The translations under genes and the position numbers were made by a program. Below, one piece after another: positions 52,348 through 61,416 of a DNA stretch of 64,000 bases. Position 1 is the stretch's first letter. Every line of letters starts with the position of its first letter. The notes under the pieces were generated by a model. The model was not told where the DNA came from and made no database searches. It saw nothing but the letters and a program-made list of their open reading frames with translations. The stretch is from Gemmata palustris (GTDB lineage Bacteria; Planctomycetota; Planctomycetia; Gemmatales; Gemmataceae), in NCBI RefSeq assembly GCF_017939745.1, contig NZ_JAGKQQ010000001.1, positions 2,046,001-2,110,000 of the forward strand, in the 5' to 3' direction.

Positions 52348-54210
52348 TTACCCCCCGCACCCGGTGGGGCTCTTGTCCCCGCCCTCGCCGCTGACGGCGT
52401 CCGCCATCACGCGGAGCTGAATGACGCTCCGCTCCTGTTCCTTCTCCAGGTACGCGCGGCCCTTCTTTACGTTGACGTGGTCCCACGGGAGCTTCTCGCC
52501 GATCGGCCGCTGCCGCGAGCGGTAGAAGTCCACGTCGATTCCCAGGTCCGCGAACGACTTCCACCAAATGTCCGGGCGGAAGCACTCCTTCCAGCCGTCG
52601 AAGCGCGCGCCGCGCTTCCAGGCCTCGTGGAGCCCGGGCGCCACGCGCCGGTCGCCGCGCGTGAGGATGCCTTCGAGGAGGCTCGTCTCGATGTCGTGCT
52701 GCTTGATCTTCACCCACTTGTTCCGCTTCTGGCGGTGCAGGTAGTCGCCGGCCCAGCGGAAGTAGTCGCGCGTCTGCATCCCGTTCCACTGGTAGGGCGT
52801 GTGCGGCTTCGGGATGAAGTTGGACACGCTCGCGGTCACTTCCTTGTAGCGCCCGGTCGCCTGCTTCCCGACCTCGCTGATCGCCTCCGCGAGTTCCACG
52901 ATGCCGTCCAGGTCCACCGAGCGCTCGCCCGGCAGTCCGCACAGGAAGTAGAGCTTCACGTGCGACATGCCCGCCTTGAACGCTTCGCGACAGCCTTCGA
53001 TGAGGTCGTCGTTCTTGATCGGCTTGCGGATCTGCGTCCGCATGTCGTCGCGTGCGACTTCGGGCGCGAGCGTCAGCCCGGCCCGGCGCCACCCCTGCAT
53101 CAGTTGGGGGACGCTACGGAGTTGGTGGTTCACTCGCAGGCTCGGCAAAGAAACGTTGACCCCGAGCGGCCCGAACACCTCGTGCATCCGCTTGACCAGC
53201 TCCTCGAAGTGCGGGTAGTCGCTGCTCGAGAGCGACAGCAGGCTGATTTCGTTCATCCCGGTATTGCGGTAGCTGTCGAGCGCGGCCTGAACGATGGTCT
53301 CGACCGAGCGCACCCGGAGCGGGCGCTTGATGACCGTGGACTGGCAGAACCGGCACTGCCACGGGCACCCGCGCATGATCTCGATCGCGATGCGGTCGTG
53401 GGGCGTCTGCACGAACGACACGACCGGCTTCGTCGGGAGCGGGATCGCGTCGAGGTCCTGGTTGATCGTGCAGCTCTCGATTTGCGCCGGCACGTCGCTC
53501 CGGGTGCGGTTGACGGTCGCGATGGTGCCGTCCGCGTGGTAGTCGAACACGTAGAACGCGGGCGCGTAGGCCCACTTCGTACTGCCGACCAGTTCGGCCA
53601 GCATTTCCATCCGGCGCTTGTGCGTCAGATCCCCTTCACGAATCGCGACCTCTTTCAGCGCCATCCACTTTTCCATCACCCAGGGCAGTGATTCTTCGCC
53701 GTCGCCGATGATGAAAAGATCCACGAACGGCGCGAGGAGTTCCGGGTTCTGCGCGCCCGGGCCACCCGCGATCACGAGCGGGTCCGTCACCATCCGCTCG
53801 TTGCTGAACATCGGAACGCCGCCGAGGTCGATCATCGTGAGCAGGTTCGTGTAGCACACCTCGTACTGGAGGCTGAACCCGATCACGTCGAACTCGTACA
53901 GCGGCGTGAAGGTCTCGAGCCCGTACATGGGCAGTCGGTTGCGGCGCAGTTCGCCCTCGAAGTCCATCCACGGCGCGAACGCCCGCTCGCAGGCCCACTG
54001 CGGGTCGTTGTTCATGATCGTGTAGAGCACCTGGAACCCGTGGTGGCTCATCCCGAGCGTGTAGGCGTCCGGGAAGCACAGACACAGTTTTCCGCGCACC
54101 TGGCGGTGATCTTTCGCAACGGAATGGAGTTCGCCGCCGGAGTACTGAGCGGGCGTTTTCACGCGCGGCAAAACCCGCATGACGGCTTCACGAACGGCGG
54201 TGTTCAGCAT
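52348..54210 (-). CDS. TIGR03960-type B12-binding radical SAM protein
   Basis: A 620-residue protein with an N-terminal cobalamin-binding-like region (residues ~30-210; LCLCFPDAYTLGMSHHGFQVLY) and a radical SAM core. The iron-sulfur motif is RGCPWQCRFC at about 290-299 (Cys-x3-Cys-x2-Cys). Later motifs include TLAPEVARDDMRTQIRKP and GLPGERSVDLDGIVELA. TIGR03960 proteins have unknown substrates; a companion DUF2344 gene is not adjacent here. The ATG at 54210 was chosen because the family starts there; TATAAT lies 40 bp upstream on this strand. Confidence 0.9.
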   Translation of the reverse strand: MLNTAVREAVMRVLPRVKTPAQYSGGELHSVAKDHRQVRGKLCLCFPDAYTLGMSHHGFQVLYTIMNNDPQWACERAFAPWMDFEGELRRNRLPMYGLETFTPLYEFDVIGFSLQYEVCYTNLLTMIDLGGVPMFSNERMVTDPLVIAGGPGAQNPELLAPFVDLFIIGDGEESLPWVMEKWMALKEVAIREGDLTHKRRMEMLAELVGSTKWAYAPAFYVFDYHADGTIATVNRTRSDVPAQIESCTINQDLDAIPLPTKPVVSFVQTPHDRIAIEIMRGCPWQCRFCQSTVIKRPLRVRSVETIVQAALDSYRNTGMNEISLLSLSSSDYPHFEELVKRMHEVFGPLGVNVSLPSLRVNHQLRSVPQLMQGWRRAGLTLAPEVARDDMRTQIRKPIKNDDLIEGCREAFKAGMSHVKLYFLCGLPGERSVDLDGIVELAEAISEVGKQATGRYKEVTASVSNFIPKPHTPYQWNGMQTRDYFRWAGDYLHRQKRNKWVKIKQHDIETSLLEGILTRGDRRVAPGLHEAWKRGARFDGWKECFRPDIWWKSFADLGIDVDFYRSRQRPIGEKLPWDHVNVKKGRAYLEKEQERSVIQLRVMADAVSGEGGDKSPTGCGG

Positions 54211-54249
54211 GGGACGGCTCTCGCGGTCGGCGCAACTGGGGACGCAGCG

Positions 54250-54258
54250 ATTATACCA
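54250..54258 (-). promoter_or_regulatory. Extended -10 promoter of the radical SAM gene
   Basis: On the minus strand TGG then perfect TATAAT (54255-54250). Predicted start near 54243, giving a leader of about 33 nt. No clear -35 is present, which is tolerated by extended -10 promoters. Confidence 0.6.
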
Positions 54259-54316
54259 GCCGGGAGCGAGAAAGCCCCGGGCTCTGCGGGGCTTTCGGTG
54301 CAGTATGGATGTGCAT

Positions 54317-55561
54317 TCAAAACTTGGCGCGGGCAAACTCTTCGAGCCACCCGGCGGCGACTTCCAGCCCGTTCTCTCCCCGCGCCTTGGCCGCGACCTC
54401 CGCGCACCGAGCACGCACGGCCGGGGTCACGAGTCGAGCCAGCGCGCGGGCCATGTGACCAGAGGTCCGTTGCCGCGATCCGAGAGACGCACCCACTCCC
54501 AATCGCGCAACCCGAGCCGCGTTGTCGGGTTGATCCCACGCCAACGGAAGTACGAGTTGTGGACACCCCGACTCCAGTGCGGCGGCAGTCGTTCCAATTC
54601 CGCCGTGGTGAACCACCGCCCCGCACAGCGGAAGCAGCGCCCGGAACGGGGCGAACCCGCAGTGACGGATCGTGGGCGGCAATCGGGCGGGGAGCTGTTC
54701 CGGGTATTTCGTCAGGAGCAGTCCGCGTGCGCCGAGGGATTCGCACGCAGCAACCGCAGTGCGAAAGAACCCGCGCGCGCGCGTCATCCCCGTTCCCAGC
54801 GTGAACGCGACCGGCGGCGAACCGGCCGTGCAGAACGCCCGGACGCCGTCGGGCAGGTCGTTCCGCGTGCCATCGAACCGGCCGAACCCGGCGAGCCGGA
54901 GTTGAGGGGGCCAATCCGGTTGCGGTTCCGCGTACCAGTTCGGGAACAGCCCGATCACGAGATCCGGCGACCACCACCAGCGGAACAGGCGCCGAACAGG
55001 AGCTAATTTGAGCGTGGCTCGAACCGAATTGAGTGATCGGGCGACGAGCCAGTACCCTGCGACGTCGAGTGCCAACCAGTACAGCTCCCGCAGCGGTCGG
55101 GGAAACCACGACGGGATCGTCAGCCCGCCGGTCATTTTGGGCGGCGCGGTGCTGCTCGGCACCAGCCCGGGTTGGAGGAGCAGAGATGCGGTCGGGCACC
55201 GCACTTTCTCTTGAACGAGCCGGCCGGCCAGAAGCCCGGGATTGGTGACGAGGACGGTTCCCGGCTCGCGTGCGAGATCGGCCAGCAGTTCGTACTGGCG
55301 GGGAATCATCGGGGCGCCCCACCGGGCCATCATCCGACCACTGCGGAGCGGGTGAAAGAGGTCGGGATGGGCGAGCATCCGGCCGACTTCCGCGGTCGTC
55401 ACGAGGGACGCGAACGCGAGCCCGAGCGCCTCCGCCCGGGCGCGATACGTTTCGGGCGCGGCCAGAGTGACCCGGTGCCCGCGTTCGCGCAGAACCGACC
55501 CGAGCCCGAGGTGCGGGAACACGTCCCCGTCGGTACCCACTGTGGCGAGGATAACGTGCAT
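54317..55561 (-). CDS. YjiC/UGT-like glycosyltransferase
   Basis: A 414-residue GT1-family glycosyltransferase with GT-B fold. The N-terminal MHVILATVGTDGDVFPHLGLG and the C-terminal nucleotide-sugar signature VVHHGGIGTTAAALESGCPQ...PLAWDQPDNA are diagnostic of UDP-glycosyltransferases of the macrolide/flavonoid/sterol type. It would attach a sugar to a small lipophilic acceptor. Acceptor unknown. The ATG at 55561 begins the conserved strand; the longer upstream frame is not conserved-looking. It lies downstream of a 620-bp intergenic region and upstream of the radical SAM gene on the same strand. Confidence 0.9.
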   Translation of the reverse strand: MHVILATVGTDGDVFPHLGLGSVLRERGHRVTLAAPETYRARAEALGLAFASLVTTAEVGRMLAHPDLFHPLRSGRMMARWGAPMIPRQYELLADLAREPGTVLVTNPGLLAGRLVQEKVRCPTASLLLQPGLVPSSTAPPKMTGGLTIPSWFPRPLRELYWLALDVAGYWLVARSLNSVRATLKLAPVRRLFRWWWSPDLVIGLFPNWYAEPQPDWPPQLRLAGFGRFDGTRNDLPDGVRAFCTAGSPPVAFTLGTGMTRARGFFRTAVAACESLGARGLLLTKYPEQLPARLPPTIRHCGFAPFRALLPLCGAVVHHGGIGTTAAALESGCPQLVLPLAWDQPDNAARVARLGVGASLGSRQRTSGHMARALARLVTPAVRARCAEVAAKARGENGLEVAAGWLEEFARAKF

Positions 55562-55683
55562 GCGGCCGCTCTCGTTGGGGCGCTTCGTGCCTCCACAAAC
55601 AAGACGCCTCGCAGCAACGGCCAACTCACTGCTGCCGACGCGATACCAACGAGGATGTTGATCGTGTGGGATCTGGAGTTCGG

Positions 55684-55785
55684 AGTGTGGTCCGCTCGCT
55701 CCGCGAGCGGTTCACCCCACCAACTGGACCACTCAACCCAACACATCGGGCCGAAGCACCGCTCGCGGAGCGAGCGGACCACACT
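55684..55785. repeat. Perfect 28-bp inverted repeat of CCGCTCGC hairpins
   Basis: Arms 55684-55711 and 55758-55785 are exact reverse complements over 28 bp with a 46-nt spacer. Each arm itself folds: CCGCTCGC-TCC-GCGAGCGG in the left one. A degenerate copy lies at 47998-48021. Confidence 0.75.
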
Positions 55786-56181
55786 CACGAGCACAACCAC
55801 GCGGAATCACTGACACCATCCACATGAGCGGCTCGTTCTGCACGCTACGAGAGTGATTCCGAGAAGAATGAGCGCCGGAGAAATGTTGGTCGCGTCGGGT
55901 TCTACTTCTGGACCTGGGGCGCGGAAGGCTCACGGCACCGCTGGGGTGCGATGCCCCTAAAAAATGAGTACAGGATCGGGACCGCGGTCGGCGCGGTCGG
56001 CCCGGTCCTGGGGGCGAGCACCCCTGCGGTGCTGGAACAGCCGTTCCCCGCGCAGCAGTGCTCGGAACGTTCTCGGGCGACGCAACATCGCCCGGTGCTG
56101 CAAAGCAGCGAGCTAGACCCCGACGCGACACAACAGCGATAAACTACCCCGGGACCGACTCGCGTGCAATCGGGGGAGCAC
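55786..56181. other. Intergenic region with small hairpins
   Basis: About 400 bp with several 6-bp hairpins, such as AGCACC/GGTGCT near 56018 and GGGCGA/TCGCCC near 56076. Frames here have odd composition, and I support no gene. The region may contain leader structure of the DUF1415 gene. Confidence 0.4.
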
Positions 56182-56733
56182 ATGCCGGACGCAGAAACCG
56201 TGATCGAACAGACGCGCCGGTGGATTTCGGACGTGGTGATCGGACTGAACCTGTGCCCGTTCGCCCGGCGCGTGTTCGATGGCGGGCTGATCCGGTTCTC
56301 GGTCACCGACGCGGTTAACGGGGAAGCGCTCCGAACCGCTCTGGCCCTCGAACTCAAGTCCCTTGCCGATACTCCCGCCGAACAGATCGAAACCGCGATT
56401 CTGATTCACCCGCACGCACTCGGCGACTTCCTCGATTACAACGATTTCGTTGTCGAAACCGAATCCCTGCTCGAGGAACTCGAGCTGACCGGCGTGATCC
56501 AAATCGCGGGGTTCCACCCGCACTATCAGTTCGGTGGGACGCGCCCGGACGACGTGGAGAACTACACCAACCGGTCGCCGTTCCCCATGCTGCACCTGCT
56601 GCGCGAGGACAGCGTTACCGCCGTAAACGACGACCCGGAACAGCTCCTCGAGATCCCGCGGCGGAACATCGAAACGCTCCGCCGGCTGGGGCGCGCCCGC
56701 CTCCAAAAAATGCTCGGTCGCATAACAACCTGA
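56182..56733 (+). CDS. DUF1415 domain protein
   Basis: A 183-residue DUF1415 protein: TRRWISDVVIGLNLCPFARRV at the N-terminus, ETAILIHPHALGDFLDYNDF, and the C-terminal IAGFHPHYQFGGTRPDDVENYTNRSPFPMLHLLRE. The Cys in NLCPFAR and the two conserved His-rich segments suggest metal or substrate binding, but no function is established. The ATG at 56182 is preceded by GGGGGAG four bases upstream, an extreme G-rich ribosome site that is fully complementary to the CUCCCCC loops of the candidate small RNA at 23846-24098. Confidence 0.88.
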   Translation: MPDAETVIEQTRRWISDVVIGLNLCPFARRVFDGGLIRFSVTDAVNGEALRTALALELKSLADTPAEQIETAILIHPHALGDFLDYNDFVVETESLLEELELTGVIQIAGFHPHYQFGGTRPDDVENYTNRSPFPMLHLLREDSVTAVNDDPEQLLEIPRRNIETLRRLGRARLQKMLGRITT

Positions 56734-56817
56734 CCATCAAGTGATGGCGAGTGGTTCCCGATCGCCCCGACCATACGATAGCCGGACTCACCCCCGCTCG
56801 CAGGAGTTCGCGCGCCC

Positions 56818-58122
56818 ATGCTCAACGACGTGTTCTACGGGTCCGTTGAGGGCGGGTGGGTGTACCCGCTGGTCAACGGGGACGCCGACTGGCCGGTGCA
56901 GATGGGGGTGGCACTGTCCGTCGCGGCCGCGGCGCTCGTGTGGGTCTCGTACCGGTTCGTGGAGCGGTGGCCCCTCGCCGTCATTGGCGCGTGGCTCGTA
57001 TTCGGGACCGGCGCGCAACTGGTCATGCGCACCCTCGCGCCGTTCCCGGACACGCACGTGGTGGGCAGCCCGACGGACTATTTCAACAACGAGGCCCGGA
57101 ACTACCCGCCGGGCAAGTTCCTCCGCGACTTTCGGGAACTCGCCCCGCACCTGCACTTCCACGCCCGCGCGAACATGGCCGGGAAGGTGCTGTTCTACCA
57201 CGTGATCCGGGCCGTTTGGGACACGCCCCCGGGCCTGCTCGTTCTCATTATTGGCGCGTCGAACCTCGGCGCGGTCCTTGCCTACGCGATCGCGCGCGAG
57301 TTGTTCCGGGACCGGTGCGCCGGGCTCGCGGCGCTGGCGCTGTACCTGTTCCTGCCGTCGAAACTGTTCTTCCTCCCGCTGCTGAATTCCGTCACGCCGG
57401 TGTTCATCCTGTTCGCCCTCTGGTTGTTCCTTCGCTACCTTGCGGACCGGCACCCGGGCTGGTTGATCGCGACCGGAACCGCGCTGTACGCACTGGTCCT
57501 GTTTGAACCGCTCCCTCTGGTCACCGGGCTGACGTTCCTCGCGCTTATTGGTCGGGCCTGGACCCAGCGCGCGATCGGCGCGCCACACGTGCTCGCGATC
57601 TTCACCCTGATTCCGCTCGCGTTCTTCGCGACGAACCTCGCTGTGGCACAACTCTTCGGGTACGAGATCGTGAGCGCGTTTCTGTTCGCCCTGCGCGACG
57701 CGACGGAGTTCAACATCGCGGAGAACCGCCCCTACTGGGTGTGGCTCGTCTACAACCTGATCGAAACGCTCTCGAATACGGGGGTTCTCACCTCCGCGCT
57801 CGTGCTGGGAATCGCCGGCACTGGCGCGTACCGGATGGCGCGGGCGCTCGGGGCCGAAGGGTGGAGCGGGCCGAGGGCGGTCGCGTGCGAGCCCGGGGTG
57901 TGCCTGGCGCTCAGCGTTTTGACGTGTCTCGCGGCCGTTGATGTGATGGGCGTGAACCGGGGCGAAACGGTTCGGCTGTGGATTTTTCTGGGGGCGTTCC
58001 TGCTCCTACCGGGCGCCGGTTTCTGTGCCCGGCGCCCGGTAGCGTTGATGATCCTGCTAACCGGGTCGATCGTGCAAGCGTGCGTCGGGCTGGGCACCCG
58101 CGGGTTCATTATGCCCGGTTGA
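56818..58122 (+). CDS. Polytopic membrane protein, unknown function
   Basis: A 434-residue protein with about ten hydrophobic segments. An early extracytoplasmic loop reads NNEARNYPPGKFLRDFRELAPHLHFHARANMAGK; such polar loops occur in GT-C-type mannosyltransferases, for which a DxD/ExD pair near the first loop is typical but not evident here. The C-terminal part contains further membrane helices and GETVRLWIFLGAFLLLP. The gene is on its own strand after DUF1415 (84-bp gap) and ends 6 bp before the convergent heme protein gene. Confidence 0.7.
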   Translation: MLNDVFYGSVEGGWVYPLVNGDADWPVQMGVALSVAAAALVWVSYRFVERWPLAVIGAWLVFGTGAQLVMRTLAPFPDTHVVGSPTDYFNNEARNYPPGKFLRDFRELAPHLHFHARANMAGKVLFYHVIRAVWDTPPGLLVLIIGASNLGAVLAYAIARELFRDRCAGLAALALYLFLPSKLFFLPLLNSVTPVFILFALWLFLRYLADRHPGWLIATGTALYALVLFEPLPLVTGLTFLALIGRAWTQRAIGAPHVLAIFTLIPLAFFATNLAVAQLFGYEIVSAFLFALRDATEFNIAENRPYWVWLVYNLIETLSNTGVLTSALVLGIAGTGAYRMARALGAEGWSGPRAVACEPGVCLALSVLTCLAAVDVMGVNRGETVRLWIFLGAFLLLPGAGFCARRPVALMILLTGSIVQACVGLGTRGFIMPG

Positions 58123-58128
58123 CCCGGT

Positions 58129-61100
58129 CTACTTCTTGAACATCGAGTGGTTCGGATCTCCGCGGCTCAGGAGGTACGCGAGCATGTCGAGCACCTCGCG
58201 CTCGTTCAGCTCGTTCAACAGCTTCTCGGGCATGAGCGAAATGTTGGACGCCTTGACGCTCGCGACGTCCTCCTTCTTCAGTTCCAGAACCTTCGACGAG
58301 TTTTCGGGGTCGAGGACGACGGTGTACTTGCCGCCCGCATCATTCACGATCTTGCCCGTGATGGTCTTGTCGTCGGTGGTCTGAATCACCGACGCCTTGT
58401 ACTGGTCCGAAATCACCTTGCTCGGCTCGGTGATCGATTCGACCAGGTCTTTCAGACCGAACCGCCCCGCGACCTGCGACAGATCGGGACCGGTCGCACC
58501 GCCCTCGCCGCCGAAGCGGTGGCACACCACGCACCGCGCCGCGGCGAACGCCCGCGCGCCGTTCTTGAAGTCGCGCCCGCTCTTGAGTTTGTCTCCGAGC
58601 GCAACGATGTCCGTGGTCGCCCACGCCCGACCGGGGCCGATCGGCTTGGGGAGCGCGGGCACCTTGTACGCGGGGCGCAGCCCGCCCGCCTCGATCGCGA
58701 GCCGGTCGCTGTCGGTCGCGTTGGTGAACGCATCTTTCTCGATGTTCGTGAGGAAGCCCTGGTAGCTCGCGCCGCCCGCCTTCGTGCGAGCTTCGGCGAG
58801 GAAGCCGTAATACGTCTTCCACCGGTCCATGTTCCAGCCCACGGTCGCATTACGGAGCGTGAACAGGTAGGAAAGTTTTTGCTGATCCGGGGCGTTCTTC
58901 AGCATGTTCGCGACCGTACCGCCGTACCCGCGGTTGCGGAGCAGTACCTCGTCCAGCCCCTCCTGCGTGAGCGGCTTCGACGGCTTCTTCAGTTCCGCGC
59001 AGATCTTCTCAACGATGGTCGGTGACTTCAGGTAGACGAGCAGTTGGGCCATTTCGCGATTCAAAGTGTCGTCCGGAGACGGGAAGGCCCTATCGAACCG
59101 CTGCGAAAGCCGCTCCGCAGTGGCCTTATCCGGTTCACCCGTCCGAAGGAACACGAGCGAGTAAACCCGGCTGAGGTCCACCAACTGCCCCAGAGAAAGC
59201 CCGTTGCCCGGTTCCTTGATCCCGACGAACACTCGATCCAGGGTTTCGAGCAGTTTCGGCTGGAGAGCCTTGTCGCCCTGGCGCGCCAGAGCGACAACAC
59301 CGTTGAGAATCGCCCCCCGATCCTTCTCCGCAAGCACTTTGTCCTGCCAAAACTTCACCGGTTGGTGTTCGAGCGCGACGCGAGCCGCGTAGCGGATGAA
59401 GCGGTCCTCGTTTTTCAGGTGCGGGTAGAGGAACTCCACAGCCTTCGCCGGGTCATCGGCGAGCTTGTGATACTCCTCGATCTGCTTCAGCAACTTTAGT
59501 TCGGCCGTCGGCGCTGCTTTGTATTCCACTTTCTCGGTCGGCTCCTTGCCCACATACGTCACGCGGAACAGTTCGCTCTGCGTCCCGCGCCCGCCGATGG
59601 TGAAATACATCGCCCCGTCGATCGGGTTAATGACGACGTCCGTCAGTGGGAGCGGCGTGCGGCTCAGGAACTCTTCCTTCGTAGCCTTGTAGGTCGCCCC
59701 GTTTAGTTCGGTGTGAATCGCGTACATCGTGCCGAACGTCCAGTCGCAGATGAACAGCGCCTTCTGGTACTTCGCGGGAAACTTCGCCCCGTACCCGAAT
59801 TCGACGCCGACCGGCGACCCCGGCCCGATGTCCACCATTGCGGGCAGCGAATCGATGTAGTACGCGGGCCACTTACCGGTCCCGCTGCGCCAGCCGAGTT
59901 CGCTGCCACTCGTCGCGTGGTTCACCCGCGTCGGGCGGTACCACGGCATCCCCAGATCCCACTCCATGTCCGCGTCGTAGACGAACATCTCGCCGTTCGC
60001 GTTGAACGCGAAGTCGTAGGGGTTCCGGTAACCGCTCGTAAAGATCTCCCAGGTCTTGCCGTCGAAATCCGTCTTCGCAACGTACCCGCCCGGAGCCAGG
60101 ATACCGCGTGCGTGCCCGTTCGCGTCCCACTGGCGCGGAAGAATGTGGTCCTCGCTCCAGTTCTTCGGCACGCGGCTGTGATTGAAATTTTCCGGCGGCT
60201 GCGTGTGGTTCCCGCAGATGACGTACAGCGACTTGCCGTCCGGCGCGAGGCGCACCGCGTGCGGCCCGTGTTCGCCGCCGCCCTGGATCGCCTTCAGCTT
60301 CTCGACCTTATCGAGTTGGTCGTTGTTCTCTGAAGACGTGACGCGGTACAGCCCGCTCCCGGGGCCGCCGTTACACACAACGAACAGCGCCCCCTTGTGC
60401 CACAACAGCCCCTGCGCCGCGGTGACCTTCGCGGGGATCTTCTCGACCCTTGTTTCTTCTTCCGTGCCCACTTTTCCGGGCGTGATGCGGTACAGCCCCT
60501 GTCCGCCCTGGTCGCTCGCGATCAGCCGGCCCTTGTCGTCTGCGGTGAGGCACACCCACGAACCGAGCGTGTCCTGCGGGACCGTGAACAGCTTCTCGAC
60601 CTTGAAGCCGGGGAGCGCGACGAACGTGTTCGCGGGCACCTTCGAGCCGGGTTGCGCGCCCGTACTCGCATCAAACACCTTGCCCCACGGCCCGTCGCCG
60701 TAGGTACCGATCTTCTTGACCGGCTTGTTCTCCTTCGTCTTGCTCCCCTCCACGCTACACGTCCACGATTCGTCGGTGACGATGTACGCCGGCGCGCCCT
60801 TTTCGGGCACCAGAACCAACTTGAGCACGAAGCCCGCGGCGCCGCCCTCGTTGCCCGCGCGGGCGTCGATGACGTTCCCCGTCTCTTTCAGCAACTTGGT
60901 GACGTCGACCTCGACCGGTTCCTGCCACTCGTTCGACGACGCGACCTGCTTCTGGTTGACGTACAGCGTGACGCGGTTGTCGCACGTCGCGACGAGGCGC
61001 GCGGCCTTGATGCCCTTCGCATCAAACGTTTTCTCGATGCGGTAGTCCTTTTTCGCGTCCGCGCCCCACACCCACAACGGGGTCGGGCCGTCGGCGAACC

Positions 61101-61260
61101 GCTTCGACCAGTCGACCGTCGCCACCTCGACCTTCGGTGGCAGCGGGGTCGCGCCGCGCTCGACCGTCGGAGCGGTGACCGGTTTCTGCGCCTTGGCGTC
61201 GTCTGCACTTGCAGACGAACAGAGTGTTGAGGCAACGAGTGCGAGTGCCGTAATACGCAT
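58129..61260 (-). CDS. PVC-type heme-binding CxxCH membrane-bound dehydrogenase-like protein
   Basis: A 1043-residue exported protein. Signal peptide MRITALALVASTLCSSASA. A beta-sandwich-like region with Lys-rich segments comes first, then a PVC membrane-bound dehydrogenase/glucose-sorbosone-like beta-propeller (about 230-600; NAWLTGV-type blade sequences such as RLAPDGKSLYVICGNH), a helical HEAT-like region and a C-terminal cytochrome c domain with CVVCH at 910-914. The tail (GKIVNDAGGKYTVVLDPENS ... LAYLLSRGDPNH) matches the TIGR02603 heme-binding domain. Such proteins are characteristic of Planctomycetes-Verrucomicrobia-Chlamydiae and probably oxidise sugars or related compounds outside the cytoplasm. 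It follows the DUF1501 gene on the same strand. Confidence 0.9.
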   Translation of the reverse strand: MRITALALVASTLCSSASADDAKAQKPVTAPTVERGATPLPPKVEVATVDWSKRFADGPTPLWVWGADAKKDYRIEKTFDAKGIKAARLVATCDNRVTLYVNQKQVASSNEWQEPVEVDVTKLLKETGNVIDARAGNEGGAAGFVLKLVLVPEKGAPAYIVTDESWTCSVEGSKTKENKPVKKIGTYGDGPWGKVFDASTGAQPGSKVPANTFVALPGFKVEKLFTVPQDTLGSWVCLTADDKGRLIASDQGGQGLYRITPGKVGTEEETRVEKIPAKVTAAQGLLWHKGALFVVCNGGPGSGLYRVTSSENNDQLDKVEKLKAIQGGGEHGPHAVRLAPDGKSLYVICGNHTQPPENFNHSRVPKNWSEDHILPRQWDANGHARGILAPGGYVAKTDFDGKTWEIFTSGYRNPYDFAFNANGEMFVYDADMEWDLGMPWYRPTRVNHATSGSELGWRSGTGKWPAYYIDSLPAMVDIGPGSPVGVEFGYGAKFPAKYQKALFICDWTFGTMYAIHTELNGATYKATKEEFLSRTPLPLTDVVINPIDGAMYFTIGGRGTQSELFRVTYVGKEPTEKVEYKAAPTAELKLLKQIEEYHKLADDPAKAVEFLYPHLKNEDRFIRYAARVALEHQPVKFWQDKVLAEKDRGAILNGVVALARQGDKALQPKLLETLDRVFVGIKEPGNGLSLGQLVDLSRVYSLVFLRTGEPDKATAERLSQRFDRAFPSPDDTLNREMAQLLVYLKSPTIVEKICAELKKPSKPLTQEGLDEVLLRNRGYGGTVANMLKNAPDQQKLSYLFTLRNATVGWNMDRWKTYYGFLAEARTKAGGASYQGFLTNIEKDAFTNATDSDRLAIEAGGLRPAYKVPALPKPIGPGRAWATTDIVALGDKLKSGRDFKNGARAFAAARCVVCHRFGGEGGATGPDLSQVAGRFGLKDLVESITEPSKVISDQYKASVIQTTDDKTITGKIVNDAGGKYTVVLDPENSSKVLELKKEDVASVKASNISLMPEKLLNELNEREVLDMLAYLLSRGDPNHSMFKK

Positions 61261-61416
61261 ACAAACACAGGTAGGGGTTGGGGGCGAACGAGCTTTTGCG
61301 GGCGGTGGGGTTGTCGAGCGAACGGGTGGCGGCGAGTTTACCCACGATTCACGGCCGTGATACGTGACTCGCGGGGCGGGCGAGTCGTGACCCGCGGCCC
61401 TTGCGGGCCGGGCTCA

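Noticed and set aside
55902-56357. Cys-rich minus-strand frame between the glycosyltransferase and DUF1415 genes
   Set aside because: It looks like a small Cys-rich secreted protein at first sight, but it has no signal peptide and overlaps the DUF1415 coding region over half its length.
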